From NCBI GenBank assembly GCA_027621365.1, contig JAQCBH010000002.1, positions 62,001 to 126,000 on the forward strand: a stretch of 64,000 bases of DNA, written 5' to 3'. Of this stretch, positions 1-8,646 are shown piece after piece; position 1 is the first letter of the stretch; each line of letters opens with the position of its first letter. The stretch is from Bacteroidota bacterium (GTDB lineage: Bacteria > Bacteroidota > Bacteroidia > NS11-12g > UBA955). A model generated the notes under the pieces. That model searched no databases. It worked only from the letters and a program-made list of their open reading frames with translations, and had not been told where the DNA came from. Made by a program: the position numbers and the translations under genes.

Positions 1-58
1 AGGGTTTCACACCCAAAAGCCCATTGGGGCATTGAATTTGCTTGATTTGCACTAAGCA

Positions 59-1420
59 ATGTCAATCAAACGCATTTTTAACACCTGCTTCATCGCACTG
101 AGCTTTTTGTCTACAGCCTTTGGCCAAGTCAGCATCAATGAGCTGATGAAGCTCAGGCCCATTTCAGTAGGCATGCACCCCACCCCCAAATCAGCCAACA
201 TCATTTACTTGGAAATGGGGTTTTCCCGAGCCAAGTTCATCGAAGAACTCACCGCCAATAAGCTACCCGTCGCCAACCAAATCCAGGCCATTCATTTGGT
301 GTACACTCGGTACCGCCAAGTAGATTCCTTCAATCAGCCTGAGCTCAACCGCAAGCGCTTTGCTGAATTGCAAGCCGTATTCCCCAGCATTTTCGAAGAA
401 TCCAACATTGAATGGCGCATTTTCGAGCAGCGCAAACCCGTCACCGAAGACGATGCGCGTCAAGCCTTTCACGGCTTTGTGGTGTATTTGAAAAATCCGC
501 CGAACGAAGCCGAAGTAGAGAAAGAACTCAAGCGCATTGAAGCCGTACTAGAGACCTATCGCGACACCAGCACCTGGGTCCCCGAAAAAATCCTGTACCG
601 CACCAAGAGACACCTCGAACCCACCGGGTTCTATTTGCCTCACAACAACTCCAAAAAACTGCAAGGCATGCGCTTTGAAAGTGCGGGAATTTGGATGCGC
701 AAACCCGAGATGAAAGTGGTGGTGGACAGCATCCCATTGAAGAAAATACCGGGCTACTACCGCAAAGATGGCATCTTCGATTCTTCGTTGTTGGCCCGTA
801 CCACCGAATACCGATCCTTGACCTCCAAGGCATGGAACGGTCGCTGGACCATCATTGCCGATGTAACCGGTTCCATGAGCCCTTACAATGCCCAGGTCAT
901 GCTTTGGCTTCGCTACTCCACTCAGGCCTTGGAAATGGGTCGATTCTGTTTTTTCAATGATGGCGATTCCAAACCTCAGGAACTCAAATTCGTCGGCAGA
1001 ACAGGTGGTTTGTACTTTGCCGAATCCCAAGACTTCGACTCTGTCTACCGAACCATGGCCATCGCCATGAAGCATGGCATGGGCGGCGACTACCCCGAAA
1101 ACAACATTGAAGCCACGCTCTATTCTCTGAAGCGTTGGCCCGATACCGATTCGGTCTTGATGATTGCTGACAACAATGCCCCCATCAAAGACATTTCCCT
1201 GATGCAACACGTGGACAAACCCGTTTGCATCATGCTCTGCGGCGTGCACGACCAGATTCATCTGGACTACATCGAACTCGCCCGTAAAACGGGAGGCAGC
1301 TTGCTCGTCAATGGAACCGAACTCCGAAACCTGCAGGTGTTGCGTACGGGAAGCAAGGTTAAAATTGGACGGCATTGGTTCATCTACCAAAGCGACGGTC
1401 TCAAACGAATCGGAAGCTGA
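59..1420 (+). CDS. Exported von Willebrand factor A-like domain protein
   Basis: The 453-residue product starts with a Sec-type signal peptide (hydrophobic stretch about residues 5-20, likely cleavage after the AFG near residue 22). The C-terminal half carries a VWA-like metal-binding motif, DVTGSMS at residues 268-274, which matches the MIDAS pattern DxTGSMS, preceded by the hydrophobic strand WTIIA. A later strand, SVLMIADN, fits the VWA fold. The N-terminal 240 residues are not recognised. VWA domains usually bind proteins through a bound Mg ion, so a periplasmic or outer-surface binding role is plausible, but no substrate can be named. The ATG lies just after TTGATTTG (42-49), one mismatch from the -7 consensus. 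The next gene has its own promoter, so this is probably monocistronic. The gene is certain; the VWA call is fairly sure. Confidence 0.8.
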   Translation: MSIKRIFNTCFIALSFLSTAFGQVSINELMKLRPISVGMHPTPKSANIIYLEMGFSRAKFIEELTANKLPVANQIQAIHLVYTRYRQVDSFNQPELNRKRFAELQAVFPSIFEESNIEWRIFEQRKPVTEDDARQAFHGFVVYLKNPPNEAEVEKELKRIEAVLETYRDTSTWVPEKILYRTKRHLEPTGFYLPHNNSKKLQGMRFESAGIWMRKPEMKVVVDSIPLKKIPGYYRKDGIFDSSLLARTTEYRSLTSKAWNGRWTIIADVTGSMSPYNAQVMLWLRYSTQALEMGRFCFFNDGDSKPQELKFVGRTGGLYFAESQDFDSVYRTMAIAMKHGMGGDYPENNIEATLYSLKRWPDTDSVLMIADNNAPIKDISLMQHVDKPVCIMLCGVHDQIHLDYIELARKTGGSLLVNGTELRNLQVLRTGSKVKIGRHWFIYQSDGLKRIGS

Positions 1421-1452
1421 CAAGGCTCATGTTCCGAGACCGTAGCTTGTGT

Positions 1453-1460
1453 TACCTTTG
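1453..1460 (+). promoter_or_regulatory. -7 promoter element TACCTTTG
   Basis: Exact match to the Bacteroidota -7 consensus TAnnTTTG, ending 8 bases before the ATG of the ferredoxin reductase gene. The transcript leader would be only a few bases long. Confidence 0.7.
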
Positions 1461-1468
1461 TACCTGTT

Positions 1469-2476
1469 ATGGTTGAAACGGACATCATCATCATTGGAGC
1501 CGGCCCTGTGGGTCTGTTCACCGTGTTTGAGGCTGGTTTGCTCAAATTGCGTTGCCACTTGATCGATGTGCTCCCCCAGCCAGGAGGTCAATTGACCGAA
1601 ATCTACCCCAAGAAACCCATTTACGACATTCCGGGTTTTCCGGAGGTTCTAGCCGGCGAATTGATCAACAACTTGATGAAGCAAGCCGAGCCCTTCAAAC
1701 CTGGATTCACCTTAGGCGAGAAAGCCGTTTCCATTGAAAAAACCGATAACAACGGGTTCATCGTCACCACCGAATCAGGCTTGCAACACAAGGCACCCAA
1801 CGTGGCAATCGCCGGTGGCCTTGGCGTTTTCGAACCCCGCAAACCACCCATTCCCAACTTGGCCCAGTTCGAGCGAAAAGGCCTTGATTACATGGTCAAA
1901 GACCCCGAAGCTTACCGAGGCAAGCGATTGGTGATTTCAGGCGGAGGCGACAGCGCTCTAGACTGGACCCTCTTTTTGGCCGATGTAGCCGAGCATATTA
2001 CCCTTTTGCACCGCCGAACCGAGTTTCGCGGGCATTTGGATAGCGTTCAAAAAGTCATGGATTTGGCTGCCGCAGGAAAGATTGATCTATTGACCCAATC
2101 AGAGGCTGTCGAACTGAACGGCCAGAACACCTTGGAAGCCGTAGGGGTGCGAATTCAAGGTCAAGACGATTTGAACTGGATAGAAGCTGACCACTTCCTC
2201 CCCTTGTTCGGCCTTTCTCCCAAACTAGGACCCATTGCTGACTGGGGCTTGGCTTTGGATAAAAACGCGATTGAAGTCGATACCTTTGATTACCAAACAT
2301 CAGTTCCGGGCATTTATGCCATTGGAGACATCAATACCTATCCTGGCAAGTTGAAGCTCATTCTCTGCGGATTTCATGAAGCTACCTTGATGGTACAAAG
2401 TGCGTTCAAACGCATCTATCCTGATAAAAACCTGGTTCTCAAATACACCACAGTCAACGGGGTAAACGGTTTTTAG
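1469..2476 (+). CDS. Ferredoxin--NADP+ reductase (thioredoxin-reductase-like type)
   Basis: A 335-residue flavoprotein of the two-dinucleotide-fold family. The FAD-binding GxGxxG is near the N-terminus (IIIIGAGPVGLF, residues 5-16), and a second nucleotide-binding site for NADPH is SGGGDSALDW, about residues 153-162. The C-terminal FAD motif is GIYAIGDINTYPGKLKLI. The CxxC pair of true thioredoxin reductases is absent, and the PGGQL segment and C-terminal extension match the YumC/TrxR-like ferredoxin-NADP reductases. Its role would be electron transfer between NADPH and ferredoxin in the cytoplasm. The ATG is fixed by the -7 element 8 bases upstream. It appears monocistronic. Confidence 0.9.
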   Translation: MVETDIIIIGAGPVGLFTVFEAGLLKLRCHLIDVLPQPGGQLTEIYPKKPIYDIPGFPEVLAGELINNLMKQAEPFKPGFTLGEKAVSIEKTDNNGFIVTTESGLQHKAPNVAIAGGLGVFEPRKPPIPNLAQFERKGLDYMVKDPEAYRGKRLVISGGGDSALDWTLFLADVAEHITLLHRRTEFRGHLDSVQKVMDLAAAGKIDLLTQSEAVELNGQNTLEAVGVRIQGQDDLNWIEADHFLPLFGLSPKLGPIADWGLALDKNAIEVDTFDYQTSVPGIYAIGDINTYPGKLKLILCGFHEATLMVQSAFKRIYPDKNLVLKYTTVNGVNGF

Positions 2477-2529
2477 TCATTTTTATACGCCGCGTAACAC
2501 GCGATCTTTTCTCCCATTATTTTCGTCTC

Positions 2530-3213
2530 ATGCTGCGCGTTTGGATATGGACGGCCAAAATCACATTGGGTGCCATTGCTTTTTCAGTGCTATGGGTACT
2601 CCTATACAAGGTTGTCAATCCTCCCACCACCCTGTTGCAAATCAGCCAACGCAGACTGACCCAAGAACAACTCGAAAAAGAGAAGCTCTTAGAAAGCAGC
2701 GACGCCTGGACCTCTCTCGAAAGCATTCCCGATGCCATGGAATTGGCCGTAATCTGCGGAGAAGACCAACAGTTCTTTAAGCACCACGGCTTTGATTTCA
2801 AAGCCATTCGAAAAGCGTGGGATTACAACAAAACACACAAGAAAAAACGCGGAGCTAGCACCATTTCTCAACAGTGCGCGAAAAACGTATTTCTCTGGGA
2901 AGGGCGTTCCTGGTTGCGAAAAGGTTTGGAAGTCTATTTCACCTTTTTGATCGAAACCATTTGGGGAAAAGAACGCATCATGGAGGTCTATTTGAACTGC
3001 ATCGAGTTTGGCCGAGGTGCCTTTGGTGTGCGAGCCGCGGCTTATTACTACTTCAAGAAATCGCCACAGTCACTCACCCGTAGTCAGTGCATTCAAATTG
3101 CCAGCATGATGCCCTGTCCCAGAACCTGTGGTTTGCACAGCCCCAAAGCCCAAAGACGATCGTATGCGATTGGCGTAGCCATGCGCCGATACGGCATCAA
3201 ATTGGCCTATTGA
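2530..3213 (+). CDS. mtgA: Monofunctional biosynthetic peptidoglycan transglycosylase
   Basis: The product is 227 residues, close to the usual MtgA length. It has one N-terminal membrane segment (about residues 8-30) followed by a GT51 glycosyltransferase domain. The catalytic-Glu motif is seen as GEDQQFFKHHGFD (E78), then GASTISQQCAKN and the region ending with GRGAFGVRAAAYYYF. It polymerises lipid II into glycan strands on the outer face of the inner membrane. No transpeptidase domain follows, so it is not a class A PBP. It lies 53 bases after the reductase; a weak hairpin in the gap is not convincing as a terminator. Confidence 0.92.
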   Translation: MLRVWIWTAKITLGAIAFSVLWVLLYKVVNPPTTLLQISQRRLTQEQLEKEKLLESSDAWTSLESIPDAMELAVICGEDQQFFKHHGFDFKAIRKAWDYNKTHKKKRGASTISQQCAKNVFLWEGRSWLRKGLEVYFTFLIETIWGKERIMEVYLNCIEFGRGAFGVRAAAYYYFKKSPQSLTRSQCIQIASMMPCPRTCGLHSPKAQRRSYAIGVAMRRYGIKLAY

Positions 3214-3301
3214 AATCCAACTATTTCAAATTCGCTTCAAGCTTCAAACCCTTGAACGACTCCAAAGGATGCAGAAGCGGCGGCATTTCGACCCTTTGCC
3301 G

Positions 3302-3309
3302 TATTTTTG
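3302..3309 (+). promoter_or_regulatory. -7 promoter element TATTTTTG
   Basis: TAnnTTTG match 14 bases before the chosen ATG of efp. It supports starting the protein at 3324 although the reading frame is open further upstream. Confidence 0.65.
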
Positions 3310-3323
3310 TGCAAACTCAAATT

Positions 3324-3890
3324 ATGGCAACTACTTCAGATGTATCGGTTGGAACCTTCTTGCGTTATAACGGAGAATTGGTTCAAGTAATCGAATGGCA
3401 ACACCGCACCCCTGGAAACCTTCGCGCTTTTTATCAAGCCAAAATGCGCCGTGTAAAAGATGGAAAAGCCGCTGAAAACCGTTTTCGCAGCGGTGAAAAC
3501 GTAGACATCATTCGCGTAGAAGTGAAAGAACTGCAGTATTTGTACGAAGAAGGAGAGGCCTTTGTCTGCATGGACAATGAGACCTATGATCAGATCAACA
3601 TTGAAAAACACATGTTTGGCGAAGGCGCCAAATTCATGAAAGAAGGCGATACCGTCATGATTTCGTTTGAAGGAGGTGAATCTCCCGTTGCTGCCGACGC
3701 TCCCGCTCAAGTGGTCTTGGAAGTCACTTACACTGAACCTGGCGTGAAGGGCGACACGGCTACCAACACGTTGAAACCCGCTACGCTTGAAACCGGAGCT
3801 ACGGTAAACGTACCCTTGTTTGTAGGAATCGGCGAAAAAATCAAAGTCGATACCCGCACTGGCGAATACATGGAACGCGTCAAAGACTAA
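3324..3890 (+). CDS. efp: Elongation factor P with an atypical loop tip
   Basis: The product is 188 residues, the standard EF-P length, with KOW-like N-domain, central OB domain and the family-typical C-terminal OB segment (EVTYTEPGVKGDTATN, then VDTRTGEYMERVK). EF-P enters the ribosomal E site and relieves stalling at polyproline. The domain I loop reads RTPGNLRAF (residues 28-36), where Escherichia coli has KPGKGQAF. The tip residue, normally Lys34 (or Arg in EarP organisms), is therefore Asn32. No modification gene (epmA, epmB, earP) lies in the window. The ATG at 3324 is chosen because it gives the family N-terminus and follows a -7 element; the frame stays open upstream. The stop shares one base with the start of speB (TAATG), so the two are probably translationally coupled. 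Confidence 0.93.
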   Translation: MATTSDVSVGTFLRYNGELVQVIEWQHRTPGNLRAFYQAKMRRVKDGKAAENRFRSGENVDIIRVEVKELQYLYEEGEAFVCMDNETYDQINIEKHMFGEGAKFMKEGDTVMISFEGGESPVAADAPAQVVLEVTYTEPGVKGDTATNTLKPATLETGATVNVPLFVGIGEKIKVDTRTGEYMERVKD

Positions 3891-4807
3891 TGCAAAAAAG
3901 CCTTGCCGCCGAACAAGGCTTCTTGGCTCTGCCAGAAGCCGAACTGACGGAATTCGACCGCGCCCGAGTGGTCATCCAACAGGTCCCTTACGAATACTCC
4001 TCGAGCTACATCAGCGGCTCCGACAAAGGACCAGCTGCCATCATTGAAGCTTCTCATTTCGTTGAGTATTACGACGAAGAAGTAGGTACTGAATCGTACA
4101 AGGATTTTGGCATTTGCACCTTGGAAGCTCTTGACTTTACGGGTAAGGTGGATAAAGAGGCCGTTGATTTGATTGAGGCCCACACCGATGAGGTGTTGAA
4201 CGCAGGCAAATTCTGCGTTTCACTGGGTGCCGAGCATACAGTGACCTATGGCTTGGTAAAGTCTCACGCCAAAAAACATCCTGGCTTGAGCGTCTTGCAA
4301 ATTGACGCCCACTCTGATTTGCGAGAGGCCTATCAGGGCAACCCCTATTCTCACGCCTCTGTGATGGCCCGAGTGCACAGCGAAGGCATTAATTTGGTGC
4401 AAGTGGGCATTCGTGCTCAGTGCATCGAAGAGGCCCAACTAATACAGTCATCAGACAACATTCACACCTGGTACGCGCACATGCTGCACGACGAGGGATG
4501 GATGGACCGCGTCATCGATGCCTTGGGCGAAGAAGTCTACGTCACCATTGATGCTGACGGATTTGACCCTTCAATCGTTCCTGCTGTCGGTACGGCTGAG
4601 CCCGGCGGATTGACCTGGCACCAAGGAACCCAACTGCTCAAAAAATTGTGTGAACGCCGCAAAGTGGTCGGTTTTGACATCGTCGAAATCGCCCCCCGCG
4701 AAGTGGACATCATCACCGAATTTACGATGGCCAAATTGTGCTATCGCTTTCTCGGTTATTTGAACCAAAACAAGCAACTCAAAGCATGGAGAACCGCATA
4801 TACCTAG
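3890..4807 (+). CDS. speB: Agmatinase (ureohydrolase family)
   Basis: A 305-residue arginase-fold enzyme that would hydrolyse agmatine to putrescine and urea in the cytoplasm. All six Mn ligands expected for the family are present: H116 in GAEHTVT, D139/H141/D143 in QIDAHSDLR, and D221/D223 in TIDADGFDP. The ATG overlaps the last base of the efp stop codon, and the 3' end overlaps the cysteine desulfurase gene by 22 bases, so the three genes form a tight operon. Agmatinase rather than arginase or guanidinobutyrase is inferred from similarity to polyamine-type members; substrate is not proven by sequence. A downstream start within the first 20 residues cannot be excluded. Confidence 0.88.
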   Translation: MQKSLAAEQGFLALPEAELTEFDRARVVIQQVPYEYSSSYISGSDKGPAAIIEASHFVEYYDEEVGTESYKDFGICTLEALDFTGKVDKEAVDLIEAHTDEVLNAGKFCVSLGAEHTVTYGLVKSHAKKHPGLSVLQIDAHSDLREAYQGNPYSHASVMARVHSEGINLVQVGIRAQCIEEAQLIQSSDNIHTWYAHMLHDEGWMDRVIDALGEEVYVTIDADGFDPSIVPAVGTAEPGGLTWHQGTQLLKKLCERRKVVGFDIVEIAPREVDIITEFTMAKLCYRFLGYLNQNKQLKAWRTAYT

Positions 4808-5916
4808 ACAACGCTGCCACCAGCCCGCTGGATCCAGAAGTGATGGAAGCCATGATTCCGGTTATGCGGGATTACTATGGAAACCCAAGTTCAACACATG
4901 CTCATGGCCGCAAAGTCAAGGGCATGATGGAAGAAGCACGAGGATCGGTTGCCAAACTACTAGGTTGCAGCCCCGCCGAAATTTTCTTTACCAGCGGGGG
5001 TACCGAGGCTGATAACTTGGCCCTTCGCAGCGCAGTAAAGGACCTTGGGGTCAAAAACATCATCAGTTCTCCCATTGAACACCACGCTGTTCTTCACACC
5101 GCTGAAGAATTGGCGCATAAGGGAATGGCCGAACTGCACTTGCTGCCCATCTTACCCAATGGTCACGTGGACATGCAGGCGCTGGAACAGTTGCTTCAAA
5201 CCCACAAAAATTGTATGGTGAGCCTGATGCACGCCAACAACGAAGTAGGAAACCTTTTGGATATGCAGCGCGTGGCTGAATTGTGCCAAAAGCACCAAGC
5301 CTATTTTCACAGTGACACCGTTCAAACCATGGGGCATTACCGTTTCAATTTGTCAGAATTGCCTGTCGATTTCCTGGCTGGCGCCGCTCACAAATTCAAC
5401 GGTCCCAAAGGAGTTGGATTTGCCTTCATTCGCAAAGGCAGAAAGATCAGTCCCCTCATTACCGGCGGGTCCCAAGAACGAGAGTTGCGCGGTGGAACAG
5501 AAAACATCTACGGCATCATCGGCTTGGCCAAAGCTTTGGAAATATCCTACCGCGACATTGATTCGAAGTCAGCGAAAATTTCAGCGCTTAAATTCCTGAT
5601 GCTGGAAAAATTGAAAGCGGAAATTCCCGGCGTTGAATTCAATGGCGATGCCGAAGGCGAATCGTTGTACACCATACTCAGTGTTTCTTTCCCGCCCAAC
5701 CCTATTGGACCCATGTTGTTGTTCAATTTGGATCTAGCCGGTATTTCTGCCAGTGGTGGCAGCGCCTGCTCATCGGGCTCAACGGTTGGGAGCCATGTCA
5801 TTCAGTGCCTGCGCCCTGGCACAGACCGAACCACCGTTCGCTTCAGTTTTGGCAAATTCAACACCGAGGAAGATATTCTTTCAACGGTTGCGAAACTCAA
5901 AGAGTGGTACGCCTAA
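4786..5916 (+). CDS. Cysteine desulfurase (NifS/IscS family)
   Basis: A 376-residue PLP-dependent aminotransferase-fold enzyme that takes sulfur from cysteine for Fe-S clusters or tRNA thiolation. Visible motifs are the N-terminal YLDNAATSPLDPEV, the PLP-binding region FTSGGTEADNLA, the PLP lysine in AAHKFNGPKGVGF, and the active-site cysteine loop SGGSACSSGS near residue 325, which has the long flexible-loop form of class I (IscS/NifS). The frame is open 16 codons further upstream, but the ATG at 4786 gives the family N-terminus MENRIYLDNAAT. It overlaps the end of speB by 22 bases. No iscU or other cluster-assembly gene is adjacent, so the role (Fe-S or tRNA thiolation) is undecided. Confidence 0.92.
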   Translation: MENRIYLDNAATSPLDPEVMEAMIPVMRDYYGNPSSTHAHGRKVKGMMEEARGSVAKLLGCSPAEIFFTSGGTEADNLALRSAVKDLGVKNIISSPIEHHAVLHTAEELAHKGMAELHLLPILPNGHVDMQALEQLLQTHKNCMVSLMHANNEVGNLLDMQRVAELCQKHQAYFHSDTVQTMGHYRFNLSELPVDFLAGAAHKFNGPKGVGFAFIRKGRKISPLITGGSQERELRGGTENIYGIIGLAKALEISYRDIDSKSAKISALKFLMLEKLKAEIPGVEFNGDAEGESLYTILSVSFPPNPIGPMLLFNLDLAGISASGGSACSSGSTVGSHVIQCLRPGTDRTTVRFSFGKFNTEEDILSTVAKLKEWYA

Positions 5917-5924
5917 TTTTTGGC

Positions 5925-5932
5925 TAATTTTG
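5925..5932 (+). promoter_or_regulatory. -7 promoter element TAATTTTG
   Basis: TAnnTTTG match 8 bases before the ATG at 5941. It supports the shorter start of the queD-like gene, since the alternative start at 5920 would lie upstream of this element. Confidence 0.6.
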
Positions 5933-5940
5933 CGGTTGAT

Positions 5941-6357
5941 ATGCCCTTGTTGTATTTGACCCGGAAAGAACATTTCAATGCGGCACACCGCTTGTGGAAT
6001 GACAAATGGTCAGAAGAGAAGAACTTCGAGATGTTTGGCAAGTGCGCCAACCCCCATTACCATGGGCATAATTTTGATTTGTACGTTACCGTCAAAGGCC
6101 AGCCCAATCCCGACACCGGCTGTGTCATGGATTTGAAGGTACTGAAGGTCATCATACGCGATCAGGTCACAGACCAGCTCGATCATCAAAACCTGAATCT
6201 AGATGTCGAATGGCTGAAAGGTCAAATGCCCTCGATTGAAAGCATGGCTGTGGCCATGTGGCCCCGCATTTCCAATGCTTTACCCGAGGGGGTGCACTTA
6301 CACAAAATCACCCTTTGGGAAACCCAAAACAACTTCGTCGAGTACTTCGGCGAGTAA
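5941..6357 (+). CDS. queD: 6-carboxytetrahydropterin synthase / 6-pyruvoyl-tetrahydropterin synthase family
   Basis: The product is 138 residues. Zn-ligand histidines are seen in EHFNAAHRLW and in the CANPHYHGHNF block, the latter also holding the catalytic cysteine. The DHQNLN segment and the final glutamate in WETQNNF are also family features. QueD makes 6-carboxy-5,6,7,8-tetrahydropterin for queuosine synthesis; closely related PTPS enzymes make pyruvoyl-tetrahydropterin. The Cys/His set fits QueD, but sequence alone does not settle it. The start MPLLYLTRKEHFNAA is chosen over one 7 codons upstream because of the -7 element and family alignment. Confidence 0.85.
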   Translation: MPLLYLTRKEHFNAAHRLWNDKWSEEKNFEMFGKCANPHYHGHNFDLYVTVKGQPNPDTGCVMDLKVLKVIIRDQVTDQLDHQNLNLDVEWLKGQMPSIESMAVAMWPRISNALPEGVHLHKITLWETQNNFVEYFGE

Positions 6358-6382
6358 GGGACTGCCTACTTTTTATCGGAGC

Positions 6383-6399
6383 ACCTGCTACCCGCAGGT
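6383..6399. terminator. Short hairpin between convergent genes
   Basis: ACCTGC/GCAGGT 6-bp perfect stem with loop TACCC, between the ends of queD (+) and the M14 peptidase (-), followed on the + strand by TTAATA. The stem is short and the T-run poor, so termination is only suggested. Confidence 0.35.
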
Positions 6400-8181
6400 T
6401 TAATACAGGCGGTATATCGGAATTTCATTGACGCTAGGTTCCGACCAGGGTCCTTTTTGGTAAACCCAAGTCAATACAGCCCCCGCATTTGTCGCCCATT
6501 CAGGATCGGCCTTCATTTTGGCCTGCAATTCTTCCTTGACCAAGGGTTGGGTTTCTAACCACTCAGCGGCCATGTCTTCAAATACGTAATCGCTGAACCA
6601 CTCCTTTTGCTGCAAACAGGCGTCAAAAAAGTTCCATGCGAAATAGCTATCAGGAGCTCTTGGCTCCAGAACGTTGACCAGGAACAAGGCGTTCTCGGGC
6701 GTTACCTTGATGAGCATATCTCCCCGTTGCAATCGAACCGGACGTGAATATTCTACGGTCTGAATCTGGCTGTGCAGGTAGTGCCCTTCATAGGGTTGCT
6801 GACTGGTTTTCATGCTCAACAATTGACTCACAGTCAGCTCCATGGTGGTATCTTTTGCAATGCCCACAACGCTCACTCCTCTCTGTCTGCCTATTCGCTC
6901 CAGCACCTCTCGGCTGTATCCGCGGGGTAAAATGTAAGCCCTGGGCACGCGCGCCGAATCAACGGCTAGGTAATGATTCCAATAGGGAACAGGGAACGTT
7001 TGGGGACTATTGCGGTCGTAAAACAATCGATCTTGTCCGTGCACAGCACTGCTGCGGTATCCGTGTTGAAATCCATAAAAATCGAGCGTATCACTGGGTA
7101 CCGTACTCAACTCGAATCGAATGGGCAAATAATCACCGGCTTGCACCCATGGATCAGAACTGAAACTCCGACGCAGAGACAATTCCAAATCTTGAAATTC
7201 CCTGAGCATGGATTTGGTGGCCATGCGATTGGAAAAGGCCGCCAAAAAAGCATGTGTGGCTTTTACGCGTTGAGGAAAGGGCTTCAGCATGTGGGTTTCC
7301 ACACAAATGCCTATGCAGTGGTGAAGAGCCGTATAGCCCGTGGCATATCTTCCGGTTTCAAAAAAACCTACCAATCCGCTTTCCGGAGTATGATCGCGAG
7401 TTTGCACATAGGGGGCATTGATCCATCCCTCTAGGAATAAATCTTGCCGCAAAGTGGCTTCCAAGCTCAAAGAGTGGTCCTTCAATGCAGGATGCAACTT
7501 ATCGGCATGGGTAAAGAAAAAGGTCAAGGCATATTGATAGTCAGCCCCGTTTGAGGTGTGGTTATCAATGAAATAATCAAATTGAAACCGAGAGAAATAC
7601 CGCTCAAATGACTCCGCATTTCGGCTGTCCATCTTGATGAAATCACGGTTTAGATCCAAATTTTGGCTATTGCCGCGAAACCCATAAATCTCAGGCCCCG
7701 CTTGATTGGCCCGTGACTGAGAATTCCGATTCAATGCCCCACCTACATTGTAGTGCAAGACGATGTGGTACTCAACTTGATTACAGGCACTTGACCCTTC
7801 AACCAAGAGCACATCCCTCACCCACAACATGCAAGCGTCAACACCTTCAGGTTCACCGGGGTGAATGGCATTGTTAACCAAAACTTTGATGGGATCTGAA
7901 CTTTCGGAAGAGATGACAAACACCTGAATGGGCCATGCCGCATCGCTGGGTCCCATATCCACCAGTTCGCATCGATCTGGAAATTGACGAGCCATGGCTT
8001 GGTACCACTCTCTTGCTTGATCAACAGTCGCGGTGTGCACTTGGCCACTCACCTCATAGGGTGTTTGAGGAAAATCAGAGGGGTCCCAATCAGCGGCAGA
8101 TTCATTGTAGGACCAATGCTGAGCGTGGCCAATAACGATGGCCGTCAAAGCCAGAACGGCTGAAATCATTTTCTTCATCAT
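6400..8181 (-). CDS. Secreted M14-family zinc carboxypeptidase
   Basis: A 593-residue protein with a cleavable signal peptide (residues 1-20, ending GHA). The M14 zinc-site motif HPGE is at 107-110 (AIHPGEPEG), the substrate-binding Asn-Arg occurs in LDLNRDF, the third zinc histidine is probably in IDNHTSNGADYQY, and the likely catalytic Glu is in VCVETHML. The C-terminal 250 residues are family-specific and unassigned. It would trim peptides or modify cell-wall peptides in the periplasm or outside. There is no T9SS sorting domain. Its start overlaps the stop of the upstream small membrane protein (ATGA), so it is the last gene of the recR operon. Confidence 0.85.
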   Translation of the reverse strand: MMKKMISAVLALTAIVIGHAQHWSYNESAADWDPSDFPQTPYEVSGQVHTATVDQAREWYQAMARQFPDRCELVDMGPSDAAWPIQVFVISSESSDPIKVLVNNAIHPGEPEGVDACMLWVRDVLLVEGSSACNQVEYHIVLHYNVGGALNRNSQSRANQAGPEIYGFRGNSQNLDLNRDFIKMDSRNAESFERYFSRFQFDYFIDNHTSNGADYQYALTFFFTHADKLHPALKDHSLSLEATLRQDLFLEGWINAPYVQTRDHTPESGLVGFFETGRYATGYTALHHCIGICVETHMLKPFPQRVKATHAFLAAFSNRMATKSMLREFQDLELSLRRSFSSDPWVQAGDYLPIRFELSTVPSDTLDFYGFQHGYRSSAVHGQDRLFYDRNSPQTFPVPYWNHYLAVDSARVPRAYILPRGYSREVLERIGRQRGVSVVGIAKDTTMELTVSQLLSMKTSQQPYEGHYLHSQIQTVEYSRPVRLQRGDMLIKVTPENALFLVNVLEPRAPDSYFAWNFFDACLQQKEWFSDYVFEDMAAEWLETQPLVKEELQAKMKADPEWATNAGAVLTWVYQKGPWSEPSVNEIPIYRLY

Positions 8182-8642
8182 GCTCTTCTTCTTTTGAATA
8201 TGTACAAAGCAATCAACCCAGCCAAAAATGCCATTGCATATGGAAGGGCTGCACCCCAGTAATATTTCCCTTCATAAGCCGGAGAGAAATAGTACTTCGA
8301 TTGGTACACCCAATACGTCGCTTGAATTTCAATTCCGTATGCCAGTAGTACCCCAACTAAGACTAGGATAGAATACAGCTGGGCCTTGGGCCTATTGTAG
8401 ATCAATAAAGCAACCACCCAAACCATCACTACTCCATAAAAACTGCCGATCAACCAATAATTGGGATAGGGCCTTACCAATTGGTTATCCTCGAAGATTT
8501 CATAGGTCCAGGTATTGGTTACCAAAACGATATCATTGTTGCTGGTAGAATAAAATTCAAACAAAATAGGGTTCACCAAAACGAAATAGGCCATGGCGAT
8601 TCCAAGGGCCAGAAGCAGGTATGTCTGTGACTTTTGAAGCAT
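8178..8642 (-). CDS. Four-helix integral membrane protein of unknown function
   Basis: 154 residues with about four transmembrane segments (residues 8-28, 65-83, 90-108 and 130-148) and a short basic tail KRRRA. A loop of about 35 residues between the first two helices is predicted outside. I recognise no domain. It sits 4 bases downstream of the histidine kinase gene and overlaps the M14 peptidase start, so it is co-translated with both and may serve the same sensory or envelope process. That link rests only on position. Confidence 0.7.
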   Translation of the reverse strand: MLQKSQTYLLLALGIAMAYFVLVNPILFEFYSTSNNDIVLVTNTWTYEIFEDNQLVRPYPNYWLIGSFYGVVMVWVVALLIYNRPKAQLYSILVLVGVLLAYGIEIQATYWVYQSKYYFSPAYEGKYYWGAALPYAMAFLAGLIALYIFKRRRA

Positions 8643-8646
8643 GGGT

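Noticed and set aside
548-1423. Long open frame on the minus strand opposite the VWA protein gene
   Set aside because: It lacks a signal, family motif or promoter, and its residues follow the codon structure of the + strand gene; a typical shadow frame.
2491-2510. CGCGT/ACGCG hairpin followed by ATCTTTTC between the reductase gene and mtgA
   Set aside because: A 5-bp stem with 3-base loop and interrupted T-run is too weak to call a terminator.
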